Assembly (NCBI RefSeq): GCF_009684715.1
Contig: NZ_CP016604.1
Coordinates: 387,262 to 451,261 of the forward strand
Length of the DNA stretch: 64,000 nt
From: Otariodibacter oris
GTDB lineage: Bacteria > Pseudomonadota > Gammaproteobacteria > Enterobacterales > Pasteurellaceae
Reading direction: 5' to 3'
The position numbers were made by a program, and so were the translations under genes. Shown in pieces: positions 10,694-19,913 of this stretch. Each line of letters opens with the position of its first letter. The stretch's first letter is position 1. The notes beneath the pieces were generated by a model, which searched no databases, was not told the DNA's origin, and was given only the letters and a program-made list of their open reading frames with translations.

Positions 10694-12276
10694 CGTGTAT
10701 TCTCTTTTTGTTCGATCAATAAGAAGGGTAAAAAGGCAAAGAGCATTAATACCAGTGCGGTTACTGAAGCATCTTCCATTCGATAGCTACCTAATTGTTG
10801 ATAAAGTAAATAAGGCAAGGTACTAAAGTCTGGATTGCCGAAGAAAGCAATCACAGAAAAACTGCCTAAACTGGATGCCATAGACAAAGCAAAGGCATTC
10901 CTAAGCGGTCGGATCAAGTAATATTTTTCCACAATCCACCAACGTTTAAATCCTTTTAAGCCCAAGCTAATCGCTAATTTATCGTGAGAAACTAATGATT
11001 TCCACATAGCCGAAAAGATTAATCGGTAGATATAAGGGAGTAACATTAGCCCATTACAGACCCCAACTAAAATTAATAAGTCAAACGTGCTAAGTTCAAC
11101 ATTCATCAATAGTAGAAACAATCCAACCGCAAGCATAAAAACAGGCATTATTAATGGGTAGGTTGCCACGCCTGATAAGATACTTTGTCCCAGTTTTTTG
11201 TTGCGATATGCTAACTGACGAGCCTCTAACGCTATGACGTAAGCGACTGAAATGACAATAAAAGATGAAATTAAGCTCAATATTAGCGAGAACAACGCTG
11301 ATTTCCATAACAATGGGCTACTTAAACGATCGAAGAAATCACTTACCGAGATTCCCACCCAAATTACATTTAATAATGGTACAATGATTGAGGTTGCAAT
11401 AATAATGAGGATTGCCTGCAATACCCATTTTTTCATTCCAGTCAAATGCGCTTTCCAGATTTTACCACTTGGTTGGGATTCATTACGAGAATGGTTAAAG
11501 GCAAACTTGGTAGCAATATCCATCACAATCTGCAAACCAATGCCGACTATAATTTGCGTCATAATTAGCATTACTGCTTTTGCAAAATCAAACTCAAAAG
11601 TGACCGCTTGATAGATTGCGACTTCTAAAGTGCTGTACTTCGGTCCACCTCCTAGCATCAATACAATCGGAAAACTGGTGAAACACACAAGGAAAATATT
11701 GGTATAAGTATAAGGTAGGATACTTTTTAAGGTTGGCCATTCCACGATCTTAAAATAATGCCATCCAGTCAAATTTAATTGTGACGCGAGCTGATGCTGA
11801 TGGCTTGGAATAAGATGCAATCCTTCTAAATAATACTTGGTCGCTAACGGAATATTGAAAAAGAGATGGGCAAGTAAAATCCCTTGTAAACCGTAGAGTT
11901 GAAAATCCCATTCAAAGCCAAAGAATTGTACAAACTGAGAGATCCAGCCTGCATTTCCCCAGACTCCAATCACAGCAAAAATCACTACTAATGAAGGTAA
12001 TGCCCACGCAAATGAGATAATTTTATACAGAAACGATTTTCCCCGAAAATCTAAATAGAACAAGCTACGGGCGAGTAATATGCCTAGAAATGTCGATAAA
12101 ATAGCAGAAAGGCTAGCTTGTAATAGGCTTTGTTTAAGAATTTGAAATACTTCGCTAAACGACCAATAGGTTTCATTGGTGCGATATTCAAATAATGCCC
12201 ACAGGCTAAAGCCATATAACATTATGATGATGAGATAAATCATCCACGCAGAGAATTGTATAAATCGACGTAGCAT
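10690..12276 (-). CDS. thiP: Thiamine ABC transporter permease ThiP
   Basis: Fused double permease (528 residues, about 12 membrane helices) of the iron(III)/thiamine importer class. Two EAA-type loops are visible, one after [12 protein letters not shown] (about residue 180-190) and one after [16 protein letters not shown] (about 435). It lies upstream of thiQ with a four-base overlap. The periplasmic binding protein gene thiB, which usually heads this operon, is not present: the gene upstream is a divergent yfcZ-like gene. No TPP riboswitch features are visible in the 140 bases before the start. Confidence 0.86.
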   Translation of the reverse strand: MLRRFIQFSAWMIYLIIIMLYGFSLWALFEYRTNETYWSFSEVFQILKQSLLQASLSAILSTFLGILLARSLFYLDFRGKSFLYKIISFAWALPSLVVIFAVIGVWGNAGWISQFVQFFGFEWDFQLYGLQGILLAHLFFNIPLATKYYLEGLHLIPSHQHQLASQLNLTGWHYFKIVEWPTLKSILPYTYTNIFLVCFTSFPIVLMLGGGPKYSTLEVAIYQAVTFEFDFAKAVMLIMTQIIVGIGLQIVMDIATKFAFNHSRNESQPSGKIWKAHLTGMKKWVLQAILIIIATSIIVPLLNVIWVGISVSDFFDRLSSPLLWKSALFSLILSLISSFIVISVAYVIALEARQLAYRNKKLGQSILSGVATYPLIMPVFMLAVGLFLLLMNVELSTFDLLILVGVCNGLMLLPYIYRLIFSAMWKSLVSHDKLAISLGLKGFKRWWIVEKYYLIRPLRNAFALSMASSLGSFSVIAFFGNPDFSTLPYLLYQQLGSYRMEDASVTALVLMLFAFLPFLLIEQKENTR

Positions 12277-12416
12277 ATTTGAATTATTATTGAATCGACA
12301 AAATAGGCTTACTCTACCTGATTTTTACAATAAAGTTAAATCTTGTTCTGACTCAATATTCACGACTTAATAATTTGATAAACTGCCCATAATGAATTTA
12401 TAAAAGGAAATGTATT

Positions 12417-12710
12417 ATGACAAAGACACTAAGTGATCAAGTAGAAAGTTGTAAGTATGGTTGCAAACCAAAAGATACCGCAATGTTTGATAATGAAGAA
12501 AGCCAAGTAATTGTTGAAAATACTTACACTAACGAAGAAGAAGCTCAAAAAACATTAGCGACTTTGGTTGAAAAAGCTCGCAATATCGAAAGTGAGCCTT
12601 GTGATATTCAAAGTGAAATTAAACAAGTTGAGCAGGGATATTTGCTACATTCTGAGTTTAATTTTAGCTGCCAAGCGGAAGCAGTAATATTTCAATTATC
12701 ATTAAGATAA
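12417..12710 (+). CDS. YfcZ/YiiS family protein (DUF406)
   Basis: 97-residue soluble protein of the YfcZ/YiiS (DUF406) family, function unknown. The C-terminal half shows the family pattern KARNIESEPC followed by FNFSCQAEAVIFQLSLR. Two early cysteines are in CKYGCKP (12 and 16) and two more are shared with the family. A good AAAGGAA ribosome-binding site precedes the ATG. It is divergent from thiP and lies about 110 bases upstream of uvrD. Confidence 0.8.
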   Translation: MTKTLSDQVESCKYGCKPKDTAMFDNEESQVIVENTYTNEEEAQKTLATLVEKARNIESEPCDIQSEIKQVEQGYLLHSEFNFSCQAEAVIFQLSLR

Positions 12711-12738
12711 ACTTACTGTTAATTTAGATTTTTGTCGT

Positions 12739-12768
12739 TATAATAGTCTCTACTGTATAAAAAAACAT
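12739..12768 (+). promoter_or_regulatory. uvrD promoter with LexA-like box
   Basis: A TATAAT -10 element (12739-12744) is followed by CTGT-N8-ACAT (12753-12768), which differs from the gammaproteobacterial LexA consensus CTGT-N8-ACAG only at the last base. Its position at the transcription start fits SOS control of uvrD, as known in E. coli. Confidence 0.45.
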
Positions 12769-12822
12769 TATTAAATTCATACTTAAATCGGTAGTGAATT
12801 TATAAATAACAGAGATATAACG

Positions 12823-15012
12823 ATGGACTTTTCTTTATTACTTGATGGCTTAAACGATAAACAACGAGAAGCAGTGGCTGCACCTAATGGAAATTATTTA
12901 GTACTAGCAGGTGCAGGGAGTGGTAAAACTCGTGTGCTGACACATCGTATCGCTTGGCTTATCGGGGTAGAGAATATTCCAGAATCTAACATTTTAGCGG
13001 TAACTTTTACCAATAAAGCCGCCGCTGAAATGCGACATCGTATCGAACATACCTTATCCCAATCAACACATCATCGTCTATTTGGAATGTGGGTCGGGAC
13101 TTTCCATAGCATTGCCAACCGCTTGTTACGCTCTCACTATTTAGATGCTAATCTTCCTCAAGATTTTCAGATTATGGATAGTGAAGATCAGAATCGTCTA
13201 ATCAAACGTCTCTTAAAATTACACAATATTGATGAAAAACATTTTCCACCAAAGCAAGTAGGCTGGTTTATCAATGCACAAAAAGATAAGGGGTTAAGAG
13301 CGAAAGATATTGATCATTCCGAAGATCAAAACACAAAAAAATTGGTGCAGATTTACCAGATCTATCAAGATGCTTGTGATCGTGCAGGATTATTAGATTT
13401 TGCTGAATTACTGATCCGCACTTATGAATTATTGAAGAATAATGTGCATATCCTCCAACGCTATCAACAACGCTTTCAACAGATCCTGATTGATGAGTTT
13501 CAAGATACCAATAATATCCAATATGATTTGATTCGATTGTTGGCGGGAGAAACAGGTAAAGTGATGATTGTGGGCGACGACGATCAATCAATTTATGGCT
13601 GGCGTGGCGCACAAGTTGAGAATATTCAACGCTTTTTAGAAGATTACCCCAATGCACAAACTATTCGACTAGAGCAGAATTATCGTTCAACGGGTAATAT
13701 CTTAAATGCCGCAAATGGATTGATTTCAAATAACGACAATCGCTTAGGTAAAAATTTATGGACGGATAGTGGCGATGGTGATCCCGTTGATATTTATTGT
13801 GCCTTTAATGAATTAGATGAAGCTCGATTTGTTGCCTCACAAATTAAGCAGTGGAAAGAAGATGAGGGCGAATTAAATCAATGTACGGTGCTTTATCGCA
13901 GTAATAGCCAATCACGTGTGATTGAAGAAGCGCTAATTCAAGCGAATATTCCTTACCGCATTTATGGCGGTATGCGATTCTTTGAACGCCAAGAAATTAA
14001 AGATGCACTGGCTTACTTACGCCTTATTTCTAATCGTCAAGATGATGCGGCATTTGAACGTGTTATCAATACACCACCAAGAGGGATAGGTGATCGCACC
14101 TTAGAAACGTTACGTCAACTTACTCGTGCTCGCCAAGTTACCCTTTGGCAAGCGATTCAAATTGGTGTGCAAGATGAGCATTTATCTGGCAGAGCCGCCT
14201 CTGCGTTATTACGGTTTGTGGAACTAATAAACGCCCTTGAGCAAGAAACGGAGCAAATGTCCTTATCTGAACAAACTGATTTTGTGATTAAAAAATCAGG
14301 CTTATATGAAATGTATAAGCAAGAGAAAGGCGAAAAAGGGGAAGTGAGAATCGAAAACTTGGCGGAGTTAGTCAGTGCCACTAAAGAATTTGTGAAGCCT
14401 GAAGAAGCAGAAGATATGAGCGATCTGACCGCTTTCTTGACGCACGCTTCACTTGAGGCAGGTGAAACACAAGCCTCTCCACATCAAGATTATGTGGAAT
14501 TAATGACGTTACATTCAGCGAAAGGCTTAGAATTTCCACGTGTGTTTATTGTCGGGGTTGAAGAAGGCATTTTCCCAAGCGGAATGAGTTTTGACGAAGG
14601 TCGTTTACAAGAAGAGCGTCGTTTAGCCTATGTGGGTATTACTCGAGCAAAACGAAAATTAACCTTAAGCTATGCGGAAAGTCGCCGATTATATGGTAAA
14701 GAAGAGCGTCATTTACCTTCCCGTTTCATTGCAGAATTGCCAGAAAAGCATATCCGAGAAGTGAGATTACGTGGCAATATTAATCGTCCAGCTACTTTTT
14801 TTGCAAATAAACAGGTGAAACCGACCGCTAGTATGAGTTCTATCGTTCAAAATGAATGGAAGATGGGGCAAAAAGTGAAACACGCCAAATTTGGACTAGG
14901 TACTATTATCAATGTTGAAGGCAGTGGCGATCAAACCCGTTTACAAATTGCTTTTGTAAATCAAGGGATTAAATGGCTCATTGCTAAAATGGCAAAATTA
15001 GAAAAACAATAG
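12823..15012 (+). CDS. uvrD: DNA helicase II UvrD
   Basis: SF1A 3'-5' helicase for nucleotide-excision and mismatch repair. Walker A AGAGSGKT (29-36), FTNKAA, Walker B DEFQDTN, the GDDDQSIYGWRGA motif, QNYRS and the VELMTLHSAKGLEF / YVGITRAK blocks are all intact. At 729 residues with a C-terminal Tudor-like KVKHAKFGLGTI segment it is UvrD, not Rep. One exact uptake core lies in the reading frame at 13118-13126. Its start (MDFSLLLDGLNDKQREAVAAP) aligns closely with E. coli UvrD. Confidence 0.96.
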   Translation: MDFSLLLDGLNDKQREAVAAPNGNYLVLAGAGSGKTRVLTHRIAWLIGVENIPESNILAVTFTNKAAAEMRHRIEHTLSQSTHHRLFGMWVGTFHSIANRLLRSHYLDANLPQDFQIMDSEDQNRLIKRLLKLHNIDEKHFPPKQVGWFINAQKDKGLRAKDIDHSEDQNTKKLVQIYQIYQDACDRAGLLDFAELLIRTYELLKNNVHILQRYQQRFQQILIDEFQDTNNIQYDLIRLLAGETGKVMIVGDDDQSIYGWRGAQVENIQRFLEDYPNAQTIRLEQNYRSTGNILNAANGLISNNDNRLGKNLWTDSGDGDPVDIYCAFNELDEARFVASQIKQWKEDEGELNQCTVLYRSNSQSRVIEEALIQANIPYRIYGGMRFFERQEIKDALAYLRLISNRQDDAAFERVINTPPRGIGDRTLETLRQLTRARQVTLWQAIQIGVQDEHLSGRAASALLRFVELINALEQETEQMSLSEQTDFVIKKSGLYEMYKQEKGEKGEVRIENLAELVSATKEFVKPEEAEDMSDLTAFLTHASLEAGETQASPHQDYVELMTLHSAKGLEFPRVFIVGVEEGIFPSGMSFDEGRLQEERRLAYVGITRAKRKLTLSYAESRRLYGKEERHLPSRFIAELPEKHIREVRLRGNINRPATFFANKQVKPTASMSSIVQNEWKMGQKVKHAKFGLGTIINVEGSGDQTRLQIAFVNQGIKWLIAKMAKLEKQ
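13118..13126 (-). repeat. Uptake-signal core inside uvrD
   Basis: Exact ACAAGCGGT on the minus strand, within the uvrD reading frame. Confidence 0.85.
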
Positions 15013-15022
15013 GCTATGGCAG

Positions 15023-15775
15023 ATGAAAAAAAGTATTTACGATAATCCTATTTTTTTCGAGCGTTATTTAAAATTACGAGAAAACCCCATTAGTGTGAAT
15101 GAAATCATTGAAAAACCGACAATGTTTTCACTATTGCCTGATTTAAAAGGTAAGAAAGTGCTAGATCTTGGTTGTGGAGTCGGATCTCACTTACATCATT
15201 ACTTAGAGTTAGGGGCTAAATTAGTTGTTGGGCTTGATCTATCCGAATCAATGTTATCTGAAGCAAAAGAAACTTTTGCAAAATATCATGAAGATCCGAC
15301 CGCTTATAATTTCTATTGTTTGCCTATGGAAGATCTCGATCAAATCGTGGAAGGTGAATTTGATCTGATTACTAGTTCCTTTGCTTTCCACTACATTGAG
15401 AATTTTCCTGCATTACTCAATAAAATTTCCAAAAAATTGGTTACCAATGGACAACTTATTTTTTCTCAAGAACATCCTATTACTACCTGTTTTAGAGAAG
15501 GGAATCGTTGGGAGAAAGATGAAAATAAGCAACAAGTCGCTTATCGGCTTAATTATTATCGGGAAGAAGGGGAACGGGATAGAAATTGGTTTAAACAGCC
15601 TTTTAAAACCTATCATCGTACTTTTGCAACACTCTGCAATCAGCTAATCAAATCTGGCTTTATTATCGAAAAAGTTGAAGAACCAATGTTACAAGATCTT
15701 CCTCAATGGCATAGTGAATTTAAAGATCTTCAACATCGCCCGCCATTGCTCTTCATCAAATCTAAAAAAATATAG
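15023..15775 (+). CDS. Class I SAM-dependent methyltransferase, substrate unknown
   Basis: 250-residue methyltransferase. The SAM-binding motif is VLDLGCGVGSH (46-56), followed by the acidic GLDLSESML end of strand 2, and motif IV-like LITSSFAFHYIE near 112-123. It resembles UbiE/BioC-like small-molecule methyltransferases, but nothing in the sequence fixes the substrate. It begins 10 bases after uvrD and is probably cotranscribed with it. Not BioC on present evidence: it is not next to bio genes and the sequence has no specific BioC signature that I can see. Confidence 0.8.
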   Translation: MKKSIYDNPIFFERYLKLRENPISVNEIIEKPTMFSLLPDLKGKKVLDLGCGVGSHLHHYLELGAKLVVGLDLSESMLSEAKETFAKYHEDPTAYNFYCLPMEDLDQIVEGEFDLITSSFAFHYIENFPALLNKISKKLVTNGQLIFSQEHPITTCFREGNRWEKDENKQQVAYRLNYYREEGERDRNWFKQPFKTYHRTFATLCNQLIKSGFIIEKVEEPMLQDLPQWHSEFKDLQHRPPLLFIKSKKI

Positions 15776-16140
15776 GGTTTTTATCTCAATTTTTCTATCC
15801 ACAAAATCTGTGGATAACTTTGTGAGTAACTTTTTTATAAACGCTCGGATCCTTGATGAATACTAGGCTTTCCGTGTAGTTTTAAAAATTGGTTGTAAAA
15901 TAACTTGTTGTTTAAAATCAATAAGTTAAAATTTTTCTAGCGATTACTATCAAAAATATATAAAAAAATTATTGCTTTCCATCTTGACAATTTCAGGCTG
16001 TGCAAAACTCATAATATAATGTATTTATTTTTTTTAATAAAATAAATAATTGGGTTTTTTTGAAGTAACGTATTTCTTAAGGTTTTGAATATGCCTAGTC
16101 AAAATTTAATCAAAAACTAAAAATTTTTTGGAGTAAAAAA
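15776..16140. other. AT-rich non-coding stretch with a DnaA-box-like cluster
   Basis: About 400 bases lie between the methyltransferase and tsaD with no credible gene. Near the left end is an exact DnaA box TGTGGATAA (15809-15817), flanked by CTATCCACA (15795-15803, one mismatch) and TGTGAGTAA (15821-15829, two mismatches). The rest is nearly pure A/T with runs such as TTTTTTTTAATAAAATAAATAA around 16028-16050. This may be a regulatory or DnaA-titration site. Origin function is not supported by the neighbouring genes. Confidence 0.35.
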
Positions 16141-16174
16141 GATTACTGTAGTTATGAATGTTTTTACAGTAATC
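16141..16174 (-). terminator. Terminator after tsaD
   Basis: GATTACTGTA (16141-16150) pairs perfectly with TACAGTAATC (16165-16174) around a 14-base loop. Read leftward it is followed by TTTTTTACTCC. Confidence 0.88.
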
Positions 16175-16188
16175 CTTTTATAAAGAAG

Positions 16189-17226
16189 TTATGCAGATGT
16201 AAGAGTTGGTAGTTCAGTAATTGGCCAACGAGGTTTCACATTAATAGATAAATCACTATGTTCATTATTTTTTAATCGCATAAAACCCGCATAGGCAATC
16301 ATTGCACCATTATCTGTACAGAATTGAGGTCTAGGATAGAAAACTTCGCCTCCTTGCGTTTTCATTAACTCGGCTAAATCTGCTCTTAATTTTTTATTTG
16401 CACTCACCCCACCAGCAATGACTAGGCGTTTATAACCCGTTTGTTGTAATGCTCGACGAGATTTTATGAGTAAGGTATCGATCACTGCATCTTGGAATGC
16501 GTAGGCAATATCACAACGAGTTTGCTCATCTAGGTGACCTGCACTATCCAAATTGACATTAATTGTATTAGCGGCAAACGTTTTTAGTCCAGAGAAACTG
16601 AAATCAAGTCCTGGTCTATCAGTCATTGGTCTAGGGAATATAAATCTATCTGGCATTCCTTTTTCGGCTAATTTCGCAAGGGCTGCGCCACCTGGATAAT
16701 CTAATCCTAATAATTTTGCTGTTTTATCAAAGGCTTCTCCTGCCGCATCATCGATAGATTCACCTAATAACTCATATTCGCCAATATTATCCACTTTGAC
16801 GAGTTGAGTATGTCCGCCTGAAACTAACAAGGCAATAAATGGGAACTCAGGGGGAGATTCTTCTAACATTGGCGCGAGCAAATGCCCTTCCATATGATTC
16901 ACACCGAGCGCGGGGACATTCCATGCATAAGCAAGAGAACGAGCAATGGTTGAACCTACCAGTAATGCCCCAATTAGACCTGGGCCTGAAGTATAAGCAA
17001 TACCATCAATATCAGAAGCGGTCAGATTCGCTTCTTTTAATGCAGCTTGAATGAGCGGTAAAGTTTTGCGGATATGATCGCGCGATGCAAGCTCTGGTAC
17101 AACACCACCATAATCTGCATGCATCTCAATTTGACTATATAACTGATTGGCAATGAGCCCATTATTTTCATCAAAAATAGCAACCCCAGTTTCATCACAT
17201 GAGGTTTCAATACCTAAAATTCTCAT
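16189..17226 (-). CDS. tsaD: tRNA N6-adenosine threonylcarbamoyltransferase TsaD
   Basis: Transfers the threonylcarbamoyl group to A37 of ANN-decoding tRNAs with TsaB and TsaE (formerly Gcp/YgjD). The Fe/Zn-binding HMEGH motif gives His111 and His115; the ASKHA nucleotide-binding segments ETSCDET (7-13), LLVSGGHTQ and [10 protein letters not shown] are intact. Length 345 is typical. The usual rpsU neighbour is not next to it here. Convergent orientation to nothing upstream; its transcript ends at a strong hairpin. Confidence 0.95.
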   Translation of the reverse strand: MRILGIETSCDETGVAIFDENNGLIANQLYSQIEMHADYGGVVPELASRDHIRKTLPLIQAALKEANLTASDIDGIAYTSGPGLIGALLVGSTIARSLAYAWNVPALGVNHMEGHLLAPMLEESPPEFPFIALLVSGGHTQLVKVDNIGEYELLGESIDDAAGEAFDKTAKLLGLDYPGGAALAKLAEKGMPDRFIFPRPMTDRPGLDFSFSGLKTFAANTINVNLDSAGHLDEQTRCDIAYAFQDAVIDTLLIKSRRALQQTGYKRLVIAGGVSANKKLRADLAELMKTQGGEVFYPRPQFCTDNGAMIAYAGFMRLKNNEHSDLSINVKPRWPITELPTLTSA

Positions 17227-17307
17227 TTTATTTACTCGTTCATAAAAAGGTATAGGGGCGTATTCGCCCCCATAAAATATAATAAAGATTTAATAATTTG
17301 TAGATTA

Positions 17308-18087
17308 TTAGAATTGCGCACCATAACTAGGTTTTACAATTTCAGGGAAGGCTTGATCTTTATCTGCTTCGATCATTTGTGCAACTTTTTGTGCTGAATC
17401 AGTAATGCCCATTTCCTCGAAAGCTTTTTGTAAAGCGGGTAGAGCATCATGTGTTGCTTTACTATCTGGATAAAGATTGATTAAATTCTCGACACGATTA
17501 GCTACAGCGACATAAGCGTCACGTTCCATGTAGAATTTGACAATTTCAAGTTCATGTTGAGCTAAGCGATTTTTTAGATAAACCATCCAATTTTGTGCAT
17601 CTTGTGCATATTGGCTTTGAGGATAATATTGAACGATACTTTGGAAGTTACCATAAGCATTTCGAACATTATCTACAGCACGTTTTGAATCATTGACTTT
17701 GAAAAAGTCTTGAACCCAGTTATCACTTAAACGAGCATTACTCAATCCAGCAAGATAAAATACATAATCCATAGATGGACTACTTGGATAAGAGCGAGCA
17801 AATCGTTCCGCAGCATCTAATGCTTTATAATATTCACCTAATTTATATTGAGAATATACAATGCTAAGTTGTATCTGTTCTCCATAGGCACCTTGTTGGC
17901 CACGTACATCAACCGCATCCAAATAGCGGATGGCATTAGTATAATCGCCATCTTGTAAATAGGCTTGTCCTTTATTATAAAGTTCTTGGGTAGCTATGCC
18001 CTCAAATTCATTTTTTTCAGAACTTGAGCATCCAGCGATAACTAAGCTTGCAAGAACAAGTGAAAGAAGAGGGGTTAATTTGCGCAT
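17308..18087 (-). CDS. bamD: Outer-membrane assembly lipoprotein BamD (ComL)
   Basis: Essential TPR lipoprotein of the BAM complex that inserts beta-barrel proteins; called ComL in naturally competent bacteria. I place the start at 18087, giving 259 residues beginning MRKLTPLLSLVLASLVIAGC, a clear lipoprotein signal with the cleavage cysteine at residue 20. The frame stays open to 18159, but the added residues would bury the signal peptide. TPR-type helices cover the rest (ELYNKGQAYLQDGDYTNAI, about residues 33-51, and later repeats). Its leader overlaps the duplicated rluD 5' region described below. Confidence 0.93.
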   Translation of the reverse strand: MRKLTPLLSLVLASLVIAGCSSSEKNEFEGIATQELYNKGQAYLQDGDYTNAIRYLDAVDVRGQQGAYGEQIQLSIVYSQYKLGEYYKALDAAERFARSYPSSPSMDYVFYLAGLSNARLSDNWVQDFFKVNDSKRAVDNVRNAYGNFQSIVQYYPQSQYAQDAQNWMVYLKNRLAQHELEIVKFYMERDAYVAVANRVENLINLYPDSKATHDALPALQKAFEEMGITDSAQKVAQMIEADKDQAFPEIVKPSYGAQF

Positions 18088-18100
18088 AATAATGTACCTA

Positions 18101-18246
18101 TAAAAGTGTTTGCGGGTAAAAGTAATATGTAACCAAGTTCGACTTACTATCGTTCGCAAAGTTCATATAAAAAGTACTCCTATTCTATCGGACATCGTTG
18201 AATAAGAAAACATAATTTGGCATTTTATATGGAATGATTCAAAAAT
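18101..18246 (+). repeat. Diverged upstream copy of the rluD promoter/start region (copy A)
   Basis: This segment aligns along its length with 18301-18452. Shared pieces include TAAAA...TTTG-GG-TAAAAGT, GTTC-CAAAGTT, ATAAAAA, TTGG-ATTTTATAT-GAATGA and TCAAAAA. It even carries a counterpart of the rluD start codon at 18234 (ATG-ATT-CAA-AAA), after which the frame stops within 16 codons. It looks like a tandem duplication that has decayed. Confidence 0.75.
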
Positions 18247-18300
18247 ACGATTTTATAAATCGGCAATTTAGCCTCTCATAAGGTATTTATAGACAGGTCG

Positions 18301-18452
18301 TAAAAACTATTTGTGGATAAAAGTTAGCATATAGCAAATTGACACTGACTATTGTTCACAAAGTTGAGATAAAAAATGGTACTATTCACCTTATTAGATA
18401 TTACTTAATCACAAAATCATATTTGGAATTTTATATAGAATGACTCAAAAAA
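18301..18452 (+). repeat. Functional copy of the rluD promoter/start region (copy B)
   Basis: Partner of the 18101-18246 segment, about 200-206 bases downstream, running into the true rluD start. It includes an exact DnaA-box-like TGTGGATAA at 18312-18320 that is degenerate (TGCGGGTAA) in copy A. Confidence 0.75.
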
Positions 18453-19417
18453 TTACTCTACAAGCAGAAGTTACTAATGATCTATTGGGTGTAAGACTAG
18501 ATCAAGCGATAGCACAATTATTTCCCGATTATTCACGTTCTCGTTTAAAAGTTTGGATTGAGAATGATCAAGTCACTGTTAACGGCAAAATCATTAATAA
18601 ACCAAGAGAAAAGGTTTTTGGCGGAGAGCTGATAGAAGTACAAGCAGAGCTTGAGGATGAAATTCGTTTTGAGCCAGAAGATATTCCTTTGAATATTGTG
18701 TATGAAGATGACGATATTTTAGTGATTAATAAACCCAAAGAGCTTGTTGTACACCCTGGGGCTGGAAATCCGAATGGCACTATTCTTAATGCCTTATTGC
18801 ATTATTACCCTCAAATCGCGGAAGTGCCTCGGGCTGGTATTGTGCATCGTCTAGATAAAGATACAACAGGACTTATGGTAGTTGCCAAGACGGTTCCTGC
18901 TCAAACACATTTAGTGACAGCACTACAAAAACGTAGAATAACTCGTGAATATGAAGCTGTAGCAAGCGGCGTAATGACTCAAGGTGGGAAAGTTGATGAA
19001 CCTATGGCAAGGCATCCAACGAAACGTACAGCAATGTCGGTGCATCCAATGGGTAAACCTGCGGTAACGCATTATCGAATTATGGAGCGTTTTCGTAACT
19101 ATACTCGCTTACGTTTGAGATTAGAGACAGGGCGAACACACCAAATTCGTGTACATATGGCACATATTGCTCATCCTCTATTAGGCGATCAACTTTATGG
19201 TGGGCGACCTAGACCACCTAAAGGTGCAAGTGAGGAGTTTCTCACGGTATTACGAAATTTCAAACGACAAGCACTTCATGCAGCAATGCTTCGTTTAGAG
19301 CATCCTATTACAGGTGAATTAATGGAATGGCACGCACCACTTCCAGAAGATTTTATGGAATTGATTGAGGCGCTGAAGGTAGATTATTTACTCTATAAAG
19401 ATGATTTAGATTACTAA
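18440..19417 (+). CDS. rluD: 23S rRNA pseudouridine(1911/1915/1917) synthase RluD
   Basis: RluA-family pseudouridine synthase acting on helix 69 of 23S rRNA. An S4 domain (about 17-75) precedes the catalytic domain; HRLDKDTTGLMVVAK places the catalytic Asp at 139, the same number as in E. coli RluD. RTHQIRVHMAHIAHPLLGDQ is the conserved RNA-binding block. Length 325 is normal. Divergent from bamD, the same pairing as in E. coli (bamD/yfiO next to rluD). No strong ribosome-binding site is visible (TATATAGAATG), as in the decayed upstream copy. Confidence 0.95.
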   Translation: MTQKITLQAEVTNDLLGVRLDQAIAQLFPDYSRSRLKVWIENDQVTVNGKIINKPREKVFGGELIEVQAELEDEIRFEPEDIPLNIVYEDDDILVINKPKELVVHPGAGNPNGTILNALLHYYPQIAEVPRAGIVHRLDKDTTGLMVVAKTVPAQTHLVTALQKRRITREYEAVASGVMTQGGKVDEPMARHPTKRTAMSVHPMGKPAVTHYRIMERFRNYTRLRLRLETGRTHQIRVHMAHIAHPLLGDQLYGGRPRPPKGASEEFLTVLRNFKRQALHAAMLRLEHPITGELMEWHAPLPEDFMELIEALKVDYLLYKDDLDY

Positions 19418-19420
19418 TTA

Positions 19421-19456
19421 AAATTCCCTAATATGGTGGTGTATATTAGGGAATTT
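19421..19456. terminator. Bidirectional terminator between rluD and bamE
   Basis: AAATTCCCTAATAT (19421-19434) pairs perfectly with 19443-19456 around an 8-base loop, with T-rich and A-rich flanks serving both converging genes. Confidence 0.9.
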
Positions 19457-19471
19457 TATTATCTTACGTAT

Positions 19472-19855
19472 TTATAGCATATACCATTTTTTATCAGTTT
19501 TTTCTTGCTTTTGTTCAGCCACAATTGGGTTATCTAATTTAATCTCGCTGACTAAGCCTTTGGAGTCAAAGTAAATTTGTAGAAGATGCTGAATAGGATC
19601 ATTGTGTCCTTCTCGTTTGATAAATACGTAGTCCCAACGGTCTTTTTCAAACATATCATTAAGTAATGGTGTGCCTAGAACATAATTTACTTGTTCTTTG
19701 TTCATCCCTACTTGCAGTAAATCAATTTTATCTTGTTCTAGATAATTACCTTGTGGTACATCAATGCGATAAACGACTTTTTCTAAAGTAGAACAAGCAC
19801 TGATACCTAAAGAAAGAAGAAGTACAGCTACAAGAGATTTCATTTTCATAGTCAT
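19472..19855 (-). CDS. bamE: Outer-membrane assembly lipoprotein BamE (SmpA/OmlA)
   Basis: Small lipoprotein of the BAM complex. The signal peptide ends at LGISAC with the lipid cysteine at residue 21 (an upstream alternative M3 or M5 start is possible). The family motif V-x-Y-R-I-D-V-P-Q-G-N-Y and the Q-V-x-Y-V-L-G-T-P-L segment are clear. Length 127. It lies near rluD and bamD, so three outer-membrane/ribosome maintenance genes cluster here, but each has its own transcription unit. Confidence 0.92.
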   Translation of the reverse strand: MTMKMKSLVAVLLLSLGISACSTLEKVVYRIDVPQGNYLEQDKIDLLQVGMNKEQVNYVLGTPLLNDMFEKDRWDYVFIKREGHNDPIQHLLQIYFDSKGLVSEIKLDNPIVAEQKQEKTDKKWYML

Positions 19856-19913
19856 ATAACCTTTAGTTTCAAATAATTGACTCGATCATACCGAAAGAGT
19901 TTGAAAAATACCA

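Noticed and set aside
12277-12416. TPP riboswitch before thiP
   Set aside because: The stretch has an ACCTGATTTTTAC-like word on the wrong strand and no CTGAGA or matching second helix; it is also too short for the full aptamer plus expression platform.
16092-16118. Eight-codon ORF after a TTGACA-like hexamer
   Set aside because: No ribosome-binding site, wrong promoter spacing (about 22-25 bases) and no following gene on that strand.
15776-16188. Chromosomal origin oriC
   Set aside because: Only one exact DnaA box, and none of the usual origin neighbours (dnaA, mnmG, rpmH) are in the window.
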